Shown piece after piece: positions 36,747 through 46,807 of a stretch of 64,000 nt of DNA (its first letter is position 1; every line of letters starts with the position of its first letter). Under the pieces are notes generated by a model, which ran no database searches, was not told where the DNA came from, and was given only the letters and a program-made list of their open reading frames with translations. The position numbers and the translations under genes were made by a program. The DNA is taken from positions 62,001 to 126,000 of the forward strand of contig NZ_CP090209.1 of assembly GCF_021397715.1 (NCBI RefSeq), written 5' to 3'. The DNA is from Pantoea agglomerans (lineage in GTDB: Bacteria > Pseudomonadota > Gammaproteobacteria > Enterobacterales > Enterobacteriaceae).

Positions 36747-37634
36747 TCAGGGAACCGTCCGGCCACGCCACGCCTGCCTCAGGCGGGCGCCATATAAGCC
36801 GGTACTCAGGCCGCTGATAATGATCAGCAGCGCAGCCAGCTTCAGCGCTGACAACGGCTCATCGAAAATCCAGAACGATCCCAGTAAGCCAAACACCGGC
36901 ACCAGCAAGGAGAGTGGCGCAACGGTAGAGACCGGATAGCGTTTCAGTAAGGCGTTCCATACCCAGTAGCCAAACAGGGTATTGGGATAGGCCTGGAACA
37001 GGATCGACAACAGCGTTATTCCGTGGGTGTGAGCCAGTAAACCGTGGAAGCCGCTCCATCCATTAACAGCATAAGCCAGAATGAATAATGGGATCGGGGC
37101 GAACAGACTCGACCAGATCAAAAAGGCAAATACCTGCCGGGTATCGGCTTTTTTATACAGAATATTGGCAACGCTCCAGGCCACCGCCGCCACCAGCACG
37201 CAGCCCAGCCCGGGCAGAGAAACGGAGCCATCGGTCAGAAAAATGATGCACAGCAAGCCGGTCAGCGCGATGGCGATGCCCGCCCACTGATAGCGCGACA
37301 GCGGCTCGCGAAACACCCATCCTCCCAGAACCAGGGTAAAGAGCGCGCTGAACTGCAGTAACAGTGATGCGACCCCGGCCGAGAGTCCGAGCCTGATCGC
37401 CAGATTGACCATGCCCCACAAACCGACGCCGAACACCAGCCCGTAGCCGATCAGCCAGCGCCATTTCACATCCGGTTTAGCGATGAAAAACAGGGCAGGC
37501 AGGGCGCACAACAGAAAGCGGAGCCCGGCAAGGATAAACGGGTCAACCTCCAGCAGTCCGAGTTTAATCACGGAAAAGTTCATTCCCCAGATAGCGGTGA
37601 TCAGCACGGCAAGCAGCAGATGATGTGTTTTCAT
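36747..37634 (-). CDS. EamA-family (DMT) inner-membrane transporter
   Basis: A 295-residue protein with ten predicted membrane helices in two five-helix repeats: the first starts LLLAVLITAIWGMNFSVIKLG, the second LGCVLVAAVAWSVANILYKK. Family members export amino acids or other metabolites, and the substrate cannot be read from sequence. Its ATG lies one base after the stop of the MFS gene, which indicates translational coupling of two exporters under one promoter. Confidence 0.88.
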   Translation of the reverse strand: MKTHHLLLAVLITAIWGMNFSVIKLGLLEVDPFILAGLRFLLCALPALFFIAKPDVKWRWLIGYGLVFGVGLWGMVNLAIRLGLSAGVASLLLQFSALFTLVLGGWVFREPLSRYQWAGIAIALTGLLCIIFLTDGSVSLPGLGCVLVAAVAWSVANILYKKADTRQVFAFLIWSSLFAPIPLFILAYAVNGWSGFHGLLAHTHGITLLSILFQAYPNTLFGYWVWNALLKRYPVSTVAPLSLLVPVFGLLGSFWIFDEPLSALKLAALLIIISGLSTGLYGARLRQAWRGRTVP

Positions 37635-37635
37635 T

Positions 37636-38892
37636 TTATCGCTCCTGAGTGGCGGAAGCAGCAGCAGGTAAGGCGCGCGACGTAGCCCACCAGAACAGCA
37701 GCGCGGTCAGGCTGATGGCGCTGCCGAGCAGACAAACGCCCGGCCATTGCCAGAGTGCGTAGACCCGCGTGCCGGCTACTGCACCCAGGGCGCTGCCGAC
37801 CGAGTAGAAGCACATATAGGCAGCGATCAGCCGGCTACCCGCCTCAGGCCGGGCCTGGAGAAGCAGACTCTGGCTGCTGACGTGGACCGCCTGCACCGCG
37901 AAATCCAGCAGGATCACACCCGCGATAAACAGCCAGATTGAATAATTGAGTAACGCCAGCAGCAGCCACGACAGCGTCAGCAGCAGCAAGCCAGCGCCGG
38001 TGGTGCGTTGCCCATAGCCGCGATCGGTCCAGCGACCAGCCCGGATGGCGGCCAGTGCGCCCGCAATACCTGCCAGGCCAAACAGGCCGATAGCGCTATG
38101 GCTGAAATTAAGCTGGCTTAACGGCAGCACCATCGAGGTCCAGAACACGCTGAAGGCAGCAAAAATCAGCATAGCCAGCGTTCCCCGCACCTGAAGTCGC
38201 GGTTCATCGGTAAACAACCGAAAGAAACTGCGCATCAGCTGGGGCCAGCGGGGTTTGATGCCAGGGAGAGGCGTGGCGGGCGTCGTGCGGTAAAAGATCC
38301 CAGCCAGCAGCACTAACAGCGCAGCAGAGCAGAGATAGACTGCACGCCAGCCCGCGAGATCGGCGATCACGCCAGCCGTCAGCCGGGCAAAAAGAATCCC
38401 CAGCACAACGCCTCCGGTGACCATGCCCACCACCTGACCCCGCTGCGCCGCAGAGGAGAGCGAGGCGGCATAAGCCACCACCACCTGAACCACCACCGCC
38501 ATCAGACCGACCAGGCTCATGCTGATCAGCAGAGCATAAAAATCCGGAGAGAAACTCACCAGCGACACCGCCAGCGCCAGGATCAGCAACTGGCCGACAA
38601 TCAGATGGCGACCATTAACGATATCCCCCAGCGGCACGATAAACAGCAGTCCAAGCGCATAACCGACCTGCGTGGCGGTAACCACCACGCCGATCGAACC
38701 GGCCGAAACGGCAAAAGTTTGCGCCATAGCGGTTAGCAGAGGCTGGGCAAAATAGACGTTGCCAACCGCCAGTGAGCAGATCATACCGAACAGCAATACC
38801 TGCCTCAGCGGCACCGGTTTACTGCTGGCTGATGAGGCCCTGACGTCACTGTTCCCTGTCGGAACCCGCCTGTTGCTGTCGGTCTGAAGCAT
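37636..38892 (-). CDS. MFS transporter, 12 membrane helices
   Basis: A 418-residue major facilitator protein. A cytoplasmic N-terminus of about 28 residues is followed by helices from LLFGMICSLAVGNVYF onward. The loop motif after helix 2 reads GDIVNGRHLIV, a variant of the usual MFS motif A. It resembles small-molecule efflux transporters. It is transcribed away from a HxlR-type regulator, a common arrangement in which the regulator controls the pump. The EamA gene is coupled directly behind it. Confidence 0.88.
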   Translation of the reverse strand: MLQTDSNRRVPTGNSDVRASSASSKPVPLRQVLLFGMICSLAVGNVYFAQPLLTAMAQTFAVSAGSIGVVVTATQVGYALGLLFIVPLGDIVNGRHLIVGQLLILALAVSLVSFSPDFYALLISMSLVGLMAVVVQVVVAYAASLSSAAQRGQVVGMVTGGVVLGILFARLTAGVIADLAGWRAVYLCSAALLVLLAGIFYRTTPATPLPGIKPRWPQLMRSFFRLFTDEPRLQVRGTLAMLIFAAFSVFWTSMVLPLSQLNFSHSAIGLFGLAGIAGALAAIRAGRWTDRGYGQRTTGAGLLLLTLSWLLLALLNYSIWLFIAGVILLDFAVQAVHVSSQSLLLQARPEAGSRLIAAYMCFYSVGSALGAVAGTRVYALWQWPGVCLLGSAISLTALLFWWATSRALPAAASATQER

Positions 38893-39026
38893 TGCGCACC
38901 TCTGCTGGCTATCTGGTTTCGAAATAAAACCAGTTAACCATTATTAGCTGCGGTGGTTTTTTTTAGCAACCAGATTGACGATCGCGGAGTATACTCAGCA
39001 GAACGCCTTAAAGCGCAGGAGTGAAC

Positions 39027-39482
39027 ATGGCAAAACAATCCGCATTGTTAAACAGTGAATGTCCGGTGGCCCGAACGCTGGAAGCGATAGGTGAACGCTG
39101 GTGTTTAATGATCGTTCGCGAGGCTTTCGACAACGTCCGCCGCTTCAGTGAATTTCAGAAAAACCTCGGGCTGGCGAAAAATATTCTGGCCGCGCGGCTG
39201 AAATTGCTGGTGGAGCTGGGCGTGTTTGATCTGCGGCCTGCGTCTGACGGCAGCGCCTACAGCGAGTATGCACTGACAGAACGTGGACGTGCGCTGTTTC
39301 CGATTATCGTGGCGATGCGCCAGTGGGGTGAACAGAATCTGTTTACCGCTGGCGAAGTCCATTCGGTGCTGATTGATAATCAGCGTGAACAGCCGCTGCA
39401 GCCGCTGGCCGTGGTATCCGCCAGCGGAGAGCCGCTGGGGCCGGAGGATTGTCACCGTATACGGGTGACGAAAGGAGAGTGA
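39027..39482 (+). CDS. HxlR-family transcriptional regulator
   Basis: A 151-residue winged-helix regulator with the HxlR pattern: the N-terminal Cys-containing CPVARTLEAIGERWCLMIV, the helix RRFSEFQKNLGLAKNILAAR and the wing region ending YALTERGRALFPI. A conserved N-terminal cysteine in this family can sense quinones or aldehydes (known for some members). CAGGAG lies five bases before the ATG at 39027. It is divergent from the MFS-EamA operon, which it probably controls. Confidence 0.9.
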   Translation: MAKQSALLNSECPVARTLEAIGERWCLMIVREAFDNVRRFSEFQKNLGLAKNILAARLKLLVELGVFDLRPASDGSAYSEYALTERGRALFPIIVAMRQWGEQNLFTAGEVHSVLIDNQREQPLQPLAVVSASGEPLGPEDCHRIRVTKGE

Positions 39483-39535
39483 TCACAGCGGCCTGAACCG
39501 CACGCATCGCGGGTCAGGCCTCGCTGATCGGTGAA

Positions 39536-40651
39536 TCAGGGCTTGCCTCTCAGCGTAATGCGGGTCAGTTCTGACGGGCGGCCCAGACGAACCGCCATTC
39601 CCGGCCAGAGCGCCGTGCCGTTATTGACATAGAGCTGCATACCGTCCACCTGATAAAGACCGGAAACAAAGCCACCATTGGGTTTCGCAAACAACCGGTC
39701 CAGCCCGACGATCAGGCCGCCATGAGTATGACCGGAGAGCTGCACATCGACGCCCATCGCGGCGTTGTGTCGCGCATTACGGGGCTGATGATCCAGCAGG
39801 ATGACCGGCGCATCGGCGGGCGCATTCTCCAGCGCTTTTGCCAGATCGGGGCCCGGTGAGTGTCTGGCGGGTGCCGATGCGTCCGGCAGACCGGCAATCA
39901 CCAGTTTTGCCTCGCCACGCTGGATCACCCTGTGGCTGTTCAGCAACGGCTGAAGCCCCAGTGAAGCCAGATGTTCGGTCCAGACTGCCTGATGGAAGAA
40001 ATATTCATGATTCCCGGTGATTGCCCAGACGCCATCGGGTGCGTTGAGGTCGCGCAGCGGGGCGACATCGTTGCGGCGGTGTTCGAGACTGCCATCAATC
40101 ACATCGCCGGTGACCACAATCAGATCAACCCCCAGCGACATCGCCTTTTTCACCGTTGCTGCACTCCAGTCCGCGTTAAACAAGCGTGTGATATGCAAAT
40201 CTGTCAGCTGCAACAGCTGATAGCCGTCAAACTCCGCCGGCAGGCCGGGCACTACAAGAGTCACCTCTTTGACCGGCGGCACCCGTATCGCCTGCTGAAC
40301 GCCCACCGCCGCCAGCACCATGGCGAACAGCACGGCCAGATAGCGTACGCCGGGGACCAGTTCCAGCGGATGGCGCAGCAGCAGGGCGAGCAGCGCGATA
40401 ATATCTATCGCGATCTGGGTCAGCGCCAGCAGCAGCACGGTGCTGAAGGCCCAGTTGAACAGGATGATAATGATGCGCGGCATCTCTGCCGAGAAGAGGC
40501 CGCCCGAGGTGAAGCGGCTGACCAGCAGATATTGTGAGGCCAGCAGCACCAGCATCGATAACAGAATTTTGACGGCCAGCGGCAGGGATAAGGGAACAAT
40601 GACGCGAGCAATGACATACCAGCTGGGTAAGCTGAAAATCAGGTGAAACAT
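39536..40651 (-). CDS. membrane-anchored metallophosphoesterase
   Basis: A 371-residue protein. About four N-terminal membrane helices (residues 1-125) are followed by a calcineurin-like phosphoesterase domain with all metal motifs: TDLHIT (about 152), GDVIDG, GNHEYF and SGHTHGG. It resembles YkuE/YaeI-type phosphodiesterases, which act at the membrane, some on lipid or peptidoglycan precursors. The ATG at 40651 has AGGGAA about eight bases upstream; the ATG at 40687 is an alternative. Confidence 0.88.
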   Translation of the reverse strand: MFHLIFSLPSWYVIARVIVPLSLPLAVKILLSMLVLLASQYLLVSRFTSGGLFSAEMPRIIIILFNWAFSTVLLLALTQIAIDIIALLALLLRHPLELVPGVRYLAVLFAMVLAAVGVQQAIRVPPVKEVTLVVPGLPAEFDGYQLLQLTDLHITRLFNADWSAATVKKAMSLGVDLIVVTGDVIDGSLEHRRNDVAPLRDLNAPDGVWAITGNHEYFFHQAVWTEHLASLGLQPLLNSHRVIQRGEAKLVIAGLPDASAPARHSPGPDLAKALENAPADAPVILLDHQPRNARHNAAMGVDVQLSGHTHGGLIVGLDRLFAKPNGGFVSGLYQVDGMQLYVNNGTALWPGMAVRLGRPSELTRITLRGKP

Positions 40652-40911
40652 AGCAATTTTCCCTGTGAGCACCGAAGAACGGTGCAAGCCATAAAACGAG
40701 AACGTGCATTATTAACCGCGTCATCACGCGGGTCGCGCAGGCTGCTAGTGTATACGACTCTGCCGCAGTGTTGACTGTGCGACGAATGCTATGTGCAGAG
40801 AAAACCGTGAACAGCGGCGGGACGGGCGGAAGCGGTGACGGGGCGCTGATGACACGGGCTGAAACAGCTCACTGCCTCACGGGAAGAATGGCCGGTAATC
40901 CGGCCACGGGC

Positions 40912-42135
40912 TTATCTGACCACCGGACGTTTGTTTTGCGACAGCGCCGCCATAAAGGCGTCATCCAGATGCAGATGCTGCTTAACCAGTGCCGGAGGCG
41001 TGCTGGCCAGCCACTGGTTGAGCGAGAAATCGGCGTAATAGTCGCTCTTAAACAGCTCCAGGAAGCGTAACGGGCCCTTGCCGGTATTTTCGATGTAATG
41101 GCCCATCGCGAACGGCACATAGCCGACATCACCGGCCCGGTAATCAAACGTCCGCGCCTGACCCGATGAGGCAAACACGCCCATCCGGCCTTCGCCTTCC
41201 AGATAATATTGCCACTCATCGTTATTGGGATGCCAGTGCAGCTCACGCAGTCCACCGGGTTCGATTTCGACCAGCGCCGCCGCGATATCTTTGGCGATCG
41301 GAAAGTTAGAGGAGTCGGTGATGCGAACCGTCCCGCCCGGCGCTTTGATCGGGTCCTGGGCCAGCATGTGATGGGTAAAACGCAGGGCCGATCGGCTGCC
41401 GCCCTGAACCGTGTCGCCAGCGGGTCGATCGGGTGGCGTACCGGCGAAAATGTATTCGTCAGCCGGAGACGGCAGCTGAGAGAAGGTGGATACCGGCAGC
41501 TGGAAGTTTTTGGCAAGGATCTCCGGCGGAATATGCTTAAACCAGTCGGAGAGCAGGAACGTGCTGTCCTCATCGAAATTGCCATCGTCAAAGGCCAGTA
41601 AAAATTCACAGCCGTCGGGTCCCAGCCCCTGAATGGAGTGCGGGATGCCGGGCGGGAAATACCACAGGTCACCGACGCCGATATCATCGACGAACCAGCC
41701 GCCGTGCGCATCGAAAGCGGTGACCCGCGCGGTTCCGTAGGTCATGTAAGCCCATTCTGCTTCTTTGTGCCAGTGCAGTTCACGAATACCGCCTGCGTTG
41801 AGACGCATATCGACCCCGGCGATGGTGGTTGAGATGCCCAGCTCACGCTGAGTCACCTGTCGGGTCCAGCCGCCGCTGCCTTTGCGGACGTGCGCATCGC
41901 TGAAACTGTAACGCAGATTGGGCAGGGTGCCGCTGTCCGTGGCGGGCGGATTAACCAGATCCGGGTTTTCCGCTTCACGAATGGGATCGTGCGGACCCGG
42001 ATCGCGACCACCGGATTGCGCACCGGCCGGATAACTCCTGACCTGATTATCATGGGCATGTACCTGACCCGCGGCCAATGCGACCGTACCACCGGCGGCA
42101 AAGGCCATAAAGCGTCGTCTGCTCAATACTGTCAT
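40912..42135 (-). CDS. oxalate decarboxylase family bicupin, Tat-exported
   Basis: A 407-residue bicupin. A twin-arginine signal (SRRRFMAFAAGG, residues 5-16) indicates export in folded form. Both cupins keep manganese-binding sets: HWHKEAEW with a later PHS, and HWHPNNDEW with a later GHY. In Bacillus OxdC the lid loop is SENST with Glu162 as the proton donor; here the equivalent reads DEDST (in GNFDEDSTF), keeping the Glu but changing the residues around it. The expected reaction is oxalate to formate and CO2, possibly with altered oxidase side activity. MTVLSRRRF is the preferred start; an upstream ATG adds six residues. A perfect but T-poor hairpin lies after the stop (40889-40906). Confidence 0.9.
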   Translation of the reverse strand: MTVLSRRRFMAFAAGGTVALAAGQVHAHDNQVRSYPAGAQSGGRDPGPHDPIREAENPDLVNPPATDSGTLPNLRYSFSDAHVRKGSGGWTRQVTQRELGISTTIAGVDMRLNAGGIRELHWHKEAEWAYMTYGTARVTAFDAHGGWFVDDIGVGDLWYFPPGIPHSIQGLGPDGCEFLLAFDDGNFDEDSTFLLSDWFKHIPPEILAKNFQLPVSTFSQLPSPADEYIFAGTPPDRPAGDTVQGGSRSALRFTHHMLAQDPIKAPGGTVRITDSSNFPIAKDIAAALVEIEPGGLRELHWHPNNDEWQYYLEGEGRMGVFASSGQARTFDYRAGDVGYVPFAMGHYIENTGKGPLRFLELFKSDYYADFSLNQWLASTPPALVKQHLHLDDAFMAALSQNKRPVVR

Positions 42136-42570
42136 GCGTTTGCTTCCTTCCACTGTGAGTTGTTGAGGGGCAGCGATGGGTGCTGCATAACCGTTATAAG
42201 AGCAGATGAAAGGTTGCGTTTAACAAATTTGTAACGTCATCAGGCGACAAACAGACCGGTAAGCATTATTGATGCGTTGTCGGGCTGAGCGAAGAATGTT
42301 GCGCGTTGAGTTGAGGTATAACTTCGGGCAAAAAACGGCCCTGATAATCGCATTAAATGCCTAATTGAAAGGCGTGCGTTTAATTGCGGTTGAATGAGTG
42401 AGACAGGTTACGTCTGACATCTCTTGTTACGGATAGGGTAATTAAAATTTAACTCTTAGCAGGCTAGTGATACCTTTTTCGCCGGCGTTACCTGCCGCCG
42501 CGAGCTAAAAAAAGGTTGCCTGAGCGTCAGGCAACCTGGACTGATACTGCCTCCGACACCCGCCGGAAGA
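42136..42570. other. intergenic region between the YdeP-like gene and the oxalate decarboxylase gene
   Basis: About 430 bases, with the strong terminator of the upstream gene at its left end and probably the promoter of the decarboxylase at its right end. The AT-rich part near 42350-42470 may be regulatory. The terminator implies that the two genes are transcribed separately. Confidence 0.5.
42506..42537 (-). terminator. terminator after the YdeP-like gene
   Basis: A perfect 11-bp stem (AGGTTGCCTGA with TCAGGCAACCT, three-base loop) is followed by a T run on the minus strand (42506-42512 reversed). Confidence 0.93.
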
Positions 42571-44898
42571 TTAACGTAATATGCCCGACGTAGTGGTCGT
42601 TTCGTCGGTAACCCGCGTCATCGTCACCGGAATGCTTTTATACGCCGGTATACCACTCTGCGTATCGTGACTGTCGAGCGGCACCATCACGTTAGCTTCA
42701 GGGTAGTAAGCACCGACGGAACCGGGCGCCATATCGATAATCACAATCGTCAGGTTTTTCATCTGCCGCGAGGTGGGATGACCGTCCGGGTCCAGCGCCA
42801 TTAAATCGACCCGATCGCCCACCCGCAGCTCACGTTTCTCGGCCTCTTCGGCATTAATAAACAGCACATCACGGCGACCGGTCACACCACGATAGCGGTC
42901 GTTCAGGCCGTACAGTGTGGTGTTGTACTGATCGTGACTGCGCAGCGTGGTGAGCACCAGATCGTGACACTTCAGCGAACGGGGATCTTCATTAATTCCC
43001 TGCATCACTTTGAACTGTGCGCGGCCTGACGGCGTATTCCAGACCCGCTCAGAAGCGGCATTATGAAGCCGGAAGCCGCCCGGCTGCTTCACCCGCTCAT
43101 TGAAATTTTCAAACGCCGGGAAGACGGCTTCGATTGCGTCACGGATGCGGTTGTAATCGGCGGCCATTGCGCGCCAGTCGACCACGCTGTCAGGCAGGGT
43201 CGCCTCGGCCAGCGCGGCGACCAGCGCCGGCTCAGATTTCAGGTGCGGTGAAGCCGGTTCCAGAGAGCCGCGAGAGGCGTGCACCATAGACATGGAATCT
43301 TCCACCGTGACGCTTTGCGCGCCGGTCGCCTGAATGTCAGTCTCCGTGCGGCCCAGCACCGGCAGCAGGTAATTATGTTTGCCGAGCAGCAGGTGAGAGC
43401 GGTTGAGCTTGGTGGCCATGTGTACCACCAGGTCAAGGTTGCGCATCGCCGGGAATGTCACCTGGGGATCGGAAATGGCTTCAGCCAGATTACCGCCCAG
43501 ACAGAGCAGGGCTTTGGCTTTACCGTCCCGCATCGCCTGAATGGCCTGAATGGCACCGTGACCGTGTTTCTGCGGCGGGCGGAAGCCAAACACCTTTTCC
43601 AGGTTATCGAGCAGCGACTGCGGCGGGATCTCGGTGATACCGACGGTGCGGTCGCCCTGCACGTTAGAGTGTCCACGCAGTGGACAGATCCCGGCACCGG
43701 GTTTGCCAATATTGCCGCGCAGCAACAGCAGGTTGGCAATTTGCTGCACGTTCTGGGTGCCATACTGATGCTGGGTAATGCCCATGCCGTAACAGATGAT
43801 CGTACGTTCAGCGCTGGCATACAGCCGGGCGATATGCTGGATCTCTTCACGCGCCATGCCTGACACCTTGAGGATGTGGTCCCAGTCGGTGCTGTCAAGA
43901 TCGGCCTTCAGAGCGTCGAATCCTTCGGTGTGCTGGGCGATGAAGTCTTCGTCGATCACCCCTGGCTCACCATTGCTTAGCGCCTCCTGGTGCATTGTCA
44001 GCAGGATTTTCATCACGCCTTTCAGCATCGCCGCATCGCCGCCGACCCGCACTTTGTAATAGGTCGAAGCCAGTTCGGTGGAGCTGAGGGAAAGCATTTC
44101 AATCGGACTCTGAGGGGAGGTAAAGCGCTCAAGCCCGCGTTCACGCAACGGGTTAATTGCCACGATAGTCGCGCCACGTTTAGAGACTTCACGCAGAGTG
44201 CCGAGCATCCGCGGATGGTTGGTGCCAGGGTTGTGACCGATGCACAGCACCAGATCGCAATGGTCAAAATCTTCCAGCTCTACCGTGCCTTTGCCGACGC
44301 CGATCGATTCTGGCAAACCGACGCTGGTTGGTTCATGACACATGTTGGAACAGTCGGGAAAGTTATTGGTGCCATATTCACGGGCAAAGAGCTGCCACAG
44401 GAAAGCCGCTTCGTTAGAGGCGCGACCCGAGGTGTAAAACTCCACGCTGTCGGGATCGTCATAGCTACGCAGGTGTTCGCCGATCTCCTTAAACGCGGTT
44501 TCCCACTCAATCGGCTGATAGGTATCGGTGGCCGCATCGTACTTCATCGGATGCGTCAGACGCCCTTCACCTTCCAGATGTAACGCACTGCGCTGCCACA
44601 GTTCAGTGACGGTGTGAGCAGCAAAGAATTCTGGCGTGGTGCGTTTGCTGGTGGCTTCCCAGGAGACCGCTTTCGCGCCATTTTCACAAAATTCAAACGA
44701 GGAGGCATGTTGCGGATCGGGCCAGGCGCAGCCCGGACAGTCAAAGCCCTGCGGCTGATTAACTTTAAACAGGGCAATCACATCCTGTTTCACTGACATC
44801 TGACCACGGATCGCATCGGCGACCGCTTTCAGGGCTCCCCAGCCGCCTGCTGCGCCACCGTACGGGGCGATACCGGTTGTGCGATTTTGCTCTTTCAT
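42571..44898 (-). CDS. YdeP/FdhF-like molybdopterin oxidoreductase
   Basis: A 775-residue protein of the formate dehydrogenase alpha-like family, similar in size to E. coli YdeP (759). The N-terminal [11 protein letters not shown] with a later Cys could hold an iron-sulfur cluster. The molybdopterin domain follows with [27 protein letters not shown] (a Cys near the expected molybdenum ligand position), [17 protein letters not shown] and the C-terminal [15 protein letters not shown]. YdeP is linked to acid resistance; formate oxidation is not proven for it. The ATG at 44898 has GGAG just upstream. It lies next to the oxalate decarboxylase, whose product is formate. Confidence 0.88.
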   Translation of the reverse strand: MKEQNRTTGIAPYGGAAGGWGALKAVADAIRGQMSVKQDVIALFKVNQPQGFDCPGCAWPDPQHASSFEFCENGAKAVSWEATSKRTTPEFFAAHTVTELWQRSALHLEGEGRLTHPMKYDAATDTYQPIEWETAFKEIGEHLRSYDDPDSVEFYTSGRASNEAAFLWQLFAREYGTNNFPDCSNMCHEPTSVGLPESIGVGKGTVELEDFDHCDLVLCIGHNPGTNHPRMLGTLREVSKRGATIVAINPLRERGLERFTSPQSPIEMLSLSSTELASTYYKVRVGGDAAMLKGVMKILLTMHQEALSNGEPGVIDEDFIAQHTEGFDALKADLDSTDWDHILKVSGMAREEIQHIARLYASAERTIICYGMGITQHQYGTQNVQQIANLLLLRGNIGKPGAGICPLRGHSNVQGDRTVGITEIPPQSLLDNLEKVFGFRPPQKHGHGAIQAIQAMRDGKAKALLCLGGNLAEAISDPQVTFPAMRNLDLVVHMATKLNRSHLLLGKHNYLLPVLGRTETDIQATGAQSVTVEDSMSMVHASRGSLEPASPHLKSEPALVAALAEATLPDSVVDWRAMAADYNRIRDAIEAVFPAFENFNERVKQPGGFRLHNAASERVWNTPSGRAQFKVMQGINEDPRSLKCHDLVLTTLRSHDQYNTTLYGLNDRYRGVTGRRDVLFINAEEAEKRELRVGDRVDLMALDPDGHPTSRQMKNLTIVIIDMAPGSVGAYYPEANVMVPLDSHDTQSGIPAYKSIPVTMTRVTDETTTTSGILR

Positions 44899-45052
44899 AA
44901 TGCTCCACATTGTCTCTATTGTTATTTGCTAAGTCTGGTACACAAATAACCAAAACAGGGTGGATGCAGCCCATTATTTGATGAAAATTTTTCTCAAAAT
45001 GTTTCTGTCAGACGATGCCAGATTACTGTCTGGTCATCAGCATAAATAAAGA

Positions 45053-45072
45053 CTGGCGCCCTAAAGCGCCAG
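45053..45072 (-). terminator. terminator-like hairpin after the acyltransferase gene
   Basis: CTGGCGC pairs with GCGCCAG across six bases, about 85 bases after the stop. The plus-strand A run at its left is short and interrupted. Confidence 0.5.
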
Positions 45073-45155
45073 CAGAGAAATAAACGAACCGAAACAGTAC
45101 AGCGCAATAATCAGGCTATCGTTACGCTATTATTGTGTCCGGAAAAGGCGAGAGT

Positions 45156-46274
45156 TTAACTGGCAACAGCCAGCGGTTTTGCCGGTTTCGCTTTCAGGCC
45201 AAACAGGGTTGCGAGTAGCGCCTGACGCTTGATGACCATATAGCACAGCGCACTCAGCCCTGACGCAATGGCGGTGACGATCAGCACATAAGTCACAGGG
45301 TAATTATCCGGCAGGTAGTCATCCAGCAGCCAGGCGAAACCAATCGCGATAGGATAGTGCAGAATATAAACCACCAGCGCAGAGTCAACTACGGTGTTAA
45401 CGATGCGGCTCTCTTTGAACCTTAACTTTTCAAAAAAGAAGATCACCCAGTAGGAAAAAATCACCGAGAAAACACTACTGAGCAGTACCGGGATATATTT
45501 CGCCACGCCCTGCAGATTAAATTTCAGCGTCAGGAAGAAAGCGATATAACAGCCAATGGCCAGCAGCGTCACAAAGGCCGTGTTCAGCAGCGGATGTTTC
45601 GCTAATTGCGGGATGGCATCACGATTAAGATAGAGGACATAGCCTGCCGCATAATAAACGCAGAAACGCGCCGTCACCGGAATTAACGTGATCAGCTCGC
45701 CCAGATCTTTTACCGCGAATTTCACCACAAACAGACTGTTCGCCGCGACTATCAGCGCTGCCAGCCAGACCGTAAACGGCAGGCGTCGGGCAAGGGTGGC
45801 CAGCTGCGCGTAGAGGCGGGCAGGAACGAAAAAGGAAATGACCGAAAGCGACACCAGGAACCACAAGTGATGCAGTTGCATATAGGCGGCCAGCAAACCA
45901 CTGGTCGTGGTATCAACCCCTTTAATCGTCGTGCTCAGCCAGTACATCACGCCGGGTATAAAGGCGAAGGCGGCCAGCAGCGGAACCAGCACCCGCTTGC
46001 GGCGATTATCGAAGAAAAAGGCCTGCCCCTTGCGTAAGAAAACCATCGCCGAGAACATGCCGGAAAGGAAGAAAAAGGCCTCCATCCGAAAGGTATGGAT
46101 AAATTCGATCAGCGAGCTAAAGATCAATGACTCATTTTTATCCGAAACGTAATACCAGCTATTACCGCCTGGCAGACTTCGGGCCGCATGATATAAAACC
46201 CCTTCAAGGATAAGTATGGCGCGCAGAAAATCGAGGCCGATATTTCGGCTCGATAAAAAAGAGGGTGTAGTCAC
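45156..46274 (-). CDS. acyltransferase-3 family membrane protein
   Basis: A 372-residue protein with about ten membrane helices and the acyltransferase-3 features: the N-terminal RNIGLDFLRAILILEGVLYHAAR with its catalytic-site His, and the FFFLSGMFSAM segment. It would transfer an acyl group, usually acetyl, to a cell-envelope sugar. A GTG at 46274 with AAGG upstream fits best; an ATG at 46340 would add 22 residues. It is divergent from a secreted SGNH hydrolase gene, a partner type for such enzymes. Confidence 0.85.
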   Translation of the reverse strand: MTTPSFLSSRNIGLDFLRAILILEGVLYHAARSLPGGNSWYYVSDKNESLIFSSLIEFIHTFRMEAFFFLSGMFSAMVFLRKGQAFFFDNRRKRVLVPLLAAFAFIPGVMYWLSTTIKGVDTTTSGLLAAYMQLHHLWFLVSLSVISFFVPARLYAQLATLARRLPFTVWLAALIVAANSLFVVKFAVKDLGELITLIPVTARFCVYYAAGYVLYLNRDAIPQLAKHPLLNTAFVTLLAIGCYIAFFLTLKFNLQGVAKYIPVLLSSVFSVIFSYWVIFFFEKLRFKESRIVNTVVDSALVVYILHYPIAIGFAWLLDDYLPDNYPVTYVLIVTAIASGLSALCYMVIKRQALLATLFGLKAKPAKPLAVAS

Positions 46275-46807
46275 TTTTATTACCTTAATAAATGACGGAG
46301 TGTTGGGGTCTGAGGCGACCTTGTAGCGGCAGAATATCACTCTGAAGTTTAATTAACATATTGCACGACACTTTTCAGAATTCCCCCAGCGTGCCGTTCT
46401 GTCTGATCCATAAATTATGATAAACCGGCCTGGCCCTTTTCTGACGCCGCTTTTTTATCTGAAAATGGCCTCTGCGGGTGGGCGTCAGGCACGATTTCCC
46501 GCCCAAACCCTTGCTGTGCGGCGATTTCGTTATCCGGAAAAAGGCCGGGCGGATGAAGCCCTGCTTAACTGATGCTTAAAAATGCAGCAAAAATCGCCCC
46601 GGTTGCTGATGTTTTCTGGCCGCTGAGGCGCGCCTTTTTTTGTGGCCCGACATCGGCGGAGGTAATGATTGGTTGCTAAAGGGTTCGCTTATTCGCCTCT
46701 TTTTCTCTTCAGGCGGGATAAGGGGAAGAGGGGACGGCAAAATTATTTTGCCGCAGGCGAAATATCACTGATAATCTTTTTTTTCGGTTATGTCAGAGTG
46801 ACGCCCA
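46275..46807. other. divergent intergenic region between acyltransferase and SGNH genes
   Basis: About 530 bases, AT-rich next to both genes. No supported gene: the 74-codon plus frame at 46669-46893 overlaps the SGNH start in another frame and has no recognisable product. Both promoters presumably lie here. Confidence 0.5.
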
